NCBI GenBank assembly: GCA_964456815.1 | Contig: CAYWCO010000060.1 | Coordinates: 1-7,318 of the forward strand | Length of the DNA stretch: 7,318 nt | Direction: 5' to 3' | From: CAVTZP01 sp964456815 | Lineage (GTDB): Bacteria; Chloroflexota; Dehalococcoidia; Dehalococcoidales; BS750m-G39 | Shown here: positions 6,427 through 7,318 of the stretch, piece by piece | Position numbering within the stretch: the stretch's first letter is position 1 | How the letters are laid out: every line of letters begins with the position of its first letter | Notes under the pieces: model-generated | Databases searched by the model: none | What the model was told of the DNA's origin: nothing | Seen by the model: the letters and a program-made list of their open reading frames with translations, nothing else | Translations under genes and position numbers: made by a program

Positions 6427-7092
6427 CTACTCTTCGGCATCAATGTCAGCCATCCGGGGTCCGCCGGAAACACTGGCACTCCAGTCTTTAACCGGCTCAA
6501 TCTCCTCCATTTCGTCAAGACGCCCCATTTCCGCCAGACGGTCGTAAATCAGCTGCCAGGCGCAGGGGACATCCGGCGATATCTCACATTTGCCCCCCAC
6601 CGAACCGCCGCAGGGTCCGTTCAGCAGGCTCTTGGCGCACCTGACCAGGGGACAGATTGCCGCCGTCCGCCCCAGGACGCAGCTCCCGCACTGGAGGCAG
6701 ACATCTATAAAATGGCCCGGCTTATCTTCTATTCCCAGAAACAGGGTATTCAACGCCGGGTAAACCGGCTTCGCTTCCTCAAGATGCAGGGCAATCGTCT
6801 GCACCCCGATGGCACAGGTCATCGCCAGAATGCAGTCCGCCCTGGCGATATCCTCGGCATTCTCCCGCAGGGCGTCCCTGGTGAGCTCGTCGCAGGCTGT
6901 GGGTATCACCATCCACCCGGCAACCTTCTTACCGCTGCTTTCAAGACTTTCCTTCATCTTGATGACCTCGGCTTTACCGCCGGTATGGCAGATGGTAGGG
7001 CAGGTGCCGCAGCCGATGATATACACACCCTGGCACCTGTCAAGATACCGCGTAACCTCTTCCAAGGGTTTCTGCGCCGTAATAGTTTTCAT
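6427..7092 (-). CDS. metV: MetV-like partner subunit of methylenetetrahydrofolate reductase (MTHFR C-terminal domain family)
   Basis: A 221-residue cysteine-rich cytoplasmic protein. In acetogens MetV pairs with MetF and is thought to carry metal/Fe-S centres that bring electrons to the MetF flavin. Fifteen cysteines are visible: CGTCPTIC (28, 31, 35), Cys67, Cys87 and Cys93, CLQCGSC (132, 135, 138), CPLVRC (147, 152), and NGPCGG with following Cys169 and Cys177. The NGPCGG block and the VCLQCGSCVLG block are typical of the family. The start is placed at ATG 7092, one base after the NuoF-like stop, with AAGGGGGT eight bases upstream. An earlier in-frame ATG at 7137 would overlap the upstream gene by 44 bases and adds residues without family character. 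The kinase gene begins one base after its stop, so all three are tightly packed. Confidence 0.92.
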   Translation of the reverse strand: MKTITAQKPLEEVTRYLDRCQGVYIIGCGTCPTICHTGGKAEVIKMKESLESSGKKVAGWMVIPTACDELTRDALRENAEDIARADCILAMTCAIGVQTIALHLEEAKPVYPALNTLFLGIEDKPGHFIDVCLQCGSCVLGRTAAICPLVRCAKSLLNGPCGGSVGGKCEISPDVPCAWQLIYDRLAEMGRLDEMEEIEPVKDWSASVSGGPRMADIDAEE

Positions 7093-7093
7093 A

Positions 7094-7318
7094 TTATGCC
7101 ACCCCCTTAGTTGCCACGAATTGCTTCTCATAATCATCCCGGAAATATTTTAAGGTGTCCACCACGGAAAATGGTGCCGCTTGCCCCAGACCGCACAGGG
7201 AAGAAAGCATCATCGTTTCCGAAAGAGCCTCCAGAACCTTGATGTCCTTCTTCAATCCCTCGCCCCGGCAGAACCTTTCCATTATCTCAAGCATCGCCTG
7301 GGTACCCTGCCGGCAGGG
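7094..7318 (-). CDS. NuoF-like NADH-oxidising flavoprotein, C-terminal 74 residues, 5' end outside window
   Basis: The frame is open through the right edge, where it reads PCRQGTQAMLEIMERF. This is the C-terminal iron-sulfur domain of the 51-kDa (NuoF/HoxF/HydB-type) family: the Cys in PCRQG and the Cys in SSLCGLGQAAP are the last two of the four [4Fe-4S] ligands, followed by the typical TLKYFRDDYE end. Family members bind FMN and NAD(H) in the missing N-terminal part. The protein stops 17 residues after YFRD, so it lacks the extra two-cluster ferredoxin tail of HydB/HndC-type electron-bifurcating subunits and is more like plain NuoF. It is first in the visible minus-strand run, one base before metV. 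That suggests it supplies NADH-derived electrons to the methylene-H4F reductase (inference). Confidence 0.9.
   Translation of the reverse strand, partial: PCRQGTQAMLEIMERFCRGEGLKKDIKVLEALSETMMLSSLCGLGQAAPFSVVDTLKYFRDDYEKQFVATKGVA
7101..7108 (-). promoter_or_regulatory. Ribosome binding site fixing the metV start
   Basis: On the minus strand AAGGGGGT lies eight bases before ATG 7092, inside the last codons of the NuoF-like gene. It favours this start over the upstream ATG at 7137. Confidence 0.6.

Noticed and set aside
6426..6518. Upstream extension of the kinase by 31 residues into metV
   Set aside because: The extension has no membrane or domain character and overlaps metV. The ATG at 6425, one base after the metV stop, fits the packing of the other genes, though ATG 6440 cannot be excluded.
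6028..7110. A 360-codon open frame on the plus strand, long enough to look like a gene
   Set aside because: It lies wholly opposite metV and the kinase, both of which have clear family motifs. Its translation shows no domain character, and no convincing RBS precedes it.

Overview
The window comes from an anaerobic bacterium with a Wood-Ljungdahl-type methyl branch. The evidence is a metF gene, a cysteine-rich metV gene and the end of a NuoF-like NADH-oxidising flavoprotein, all on one strand, plus an anaerobic-type molybdopterin oxidoreductase on the other. By eye the base composition is moderately GC-rich. The gene mix would suit an uncultured Chloroflexota/Dehalococcoidia-like anaerobe or a similar lineage, but the sequence alone does not settle the taxonomy. 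Coding density is very high. No stretch over 300 bases lacks a gene, and I see no tRNA, rRNA, CRISPR array or insertion sequence.

Plus strand, positions 1-3160: a three-gene run. It opens with the C-terminal part of a sodium:solute symporter (cut by the window edge). After a 19-base gap comes a 687-residue cytoplasmic molybdopterin/[4Fe-4S] oxidoreductase related to the acetylene hydratase-like branch, with a TTG start. A gamma-carbonic-anhydrase-like hexapeptide-repeat protein overlaps its 3' end by 8 bases. The likely logic is uptake of a small substrate, its conversion by the molybdenum or tungsten enzyme, and perhaps CO2/bicarbonate handling; the substrate is unknown.

Minus strand, read from 7318 down to 3174: a six-gene run. 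The order is NuoF-like C-terminus, metV (1-base gap), a six-helix membrane sensor histidine kinase (1-base gap), metF (4-base ATGA overlap), then two stand-alone receiver-domain response regulators. The kinase sits between the two genes that together form the MetVF methylenetetrahydrofolate reductase. It carries a GGxxNPF motif like the quinone-binding motif of the redox sensor RegB/PrrB. A putative promoter (TATAAT within a 13-base dyad) precedes the receiver pair.

The two runs converge at 3160/3174 with only 13 bases between them. The most interesting proposal is that a quinone/redox-sensing phosphorelay is co-expressed with, and possibly regulates, the methylene-H4F reductase step.
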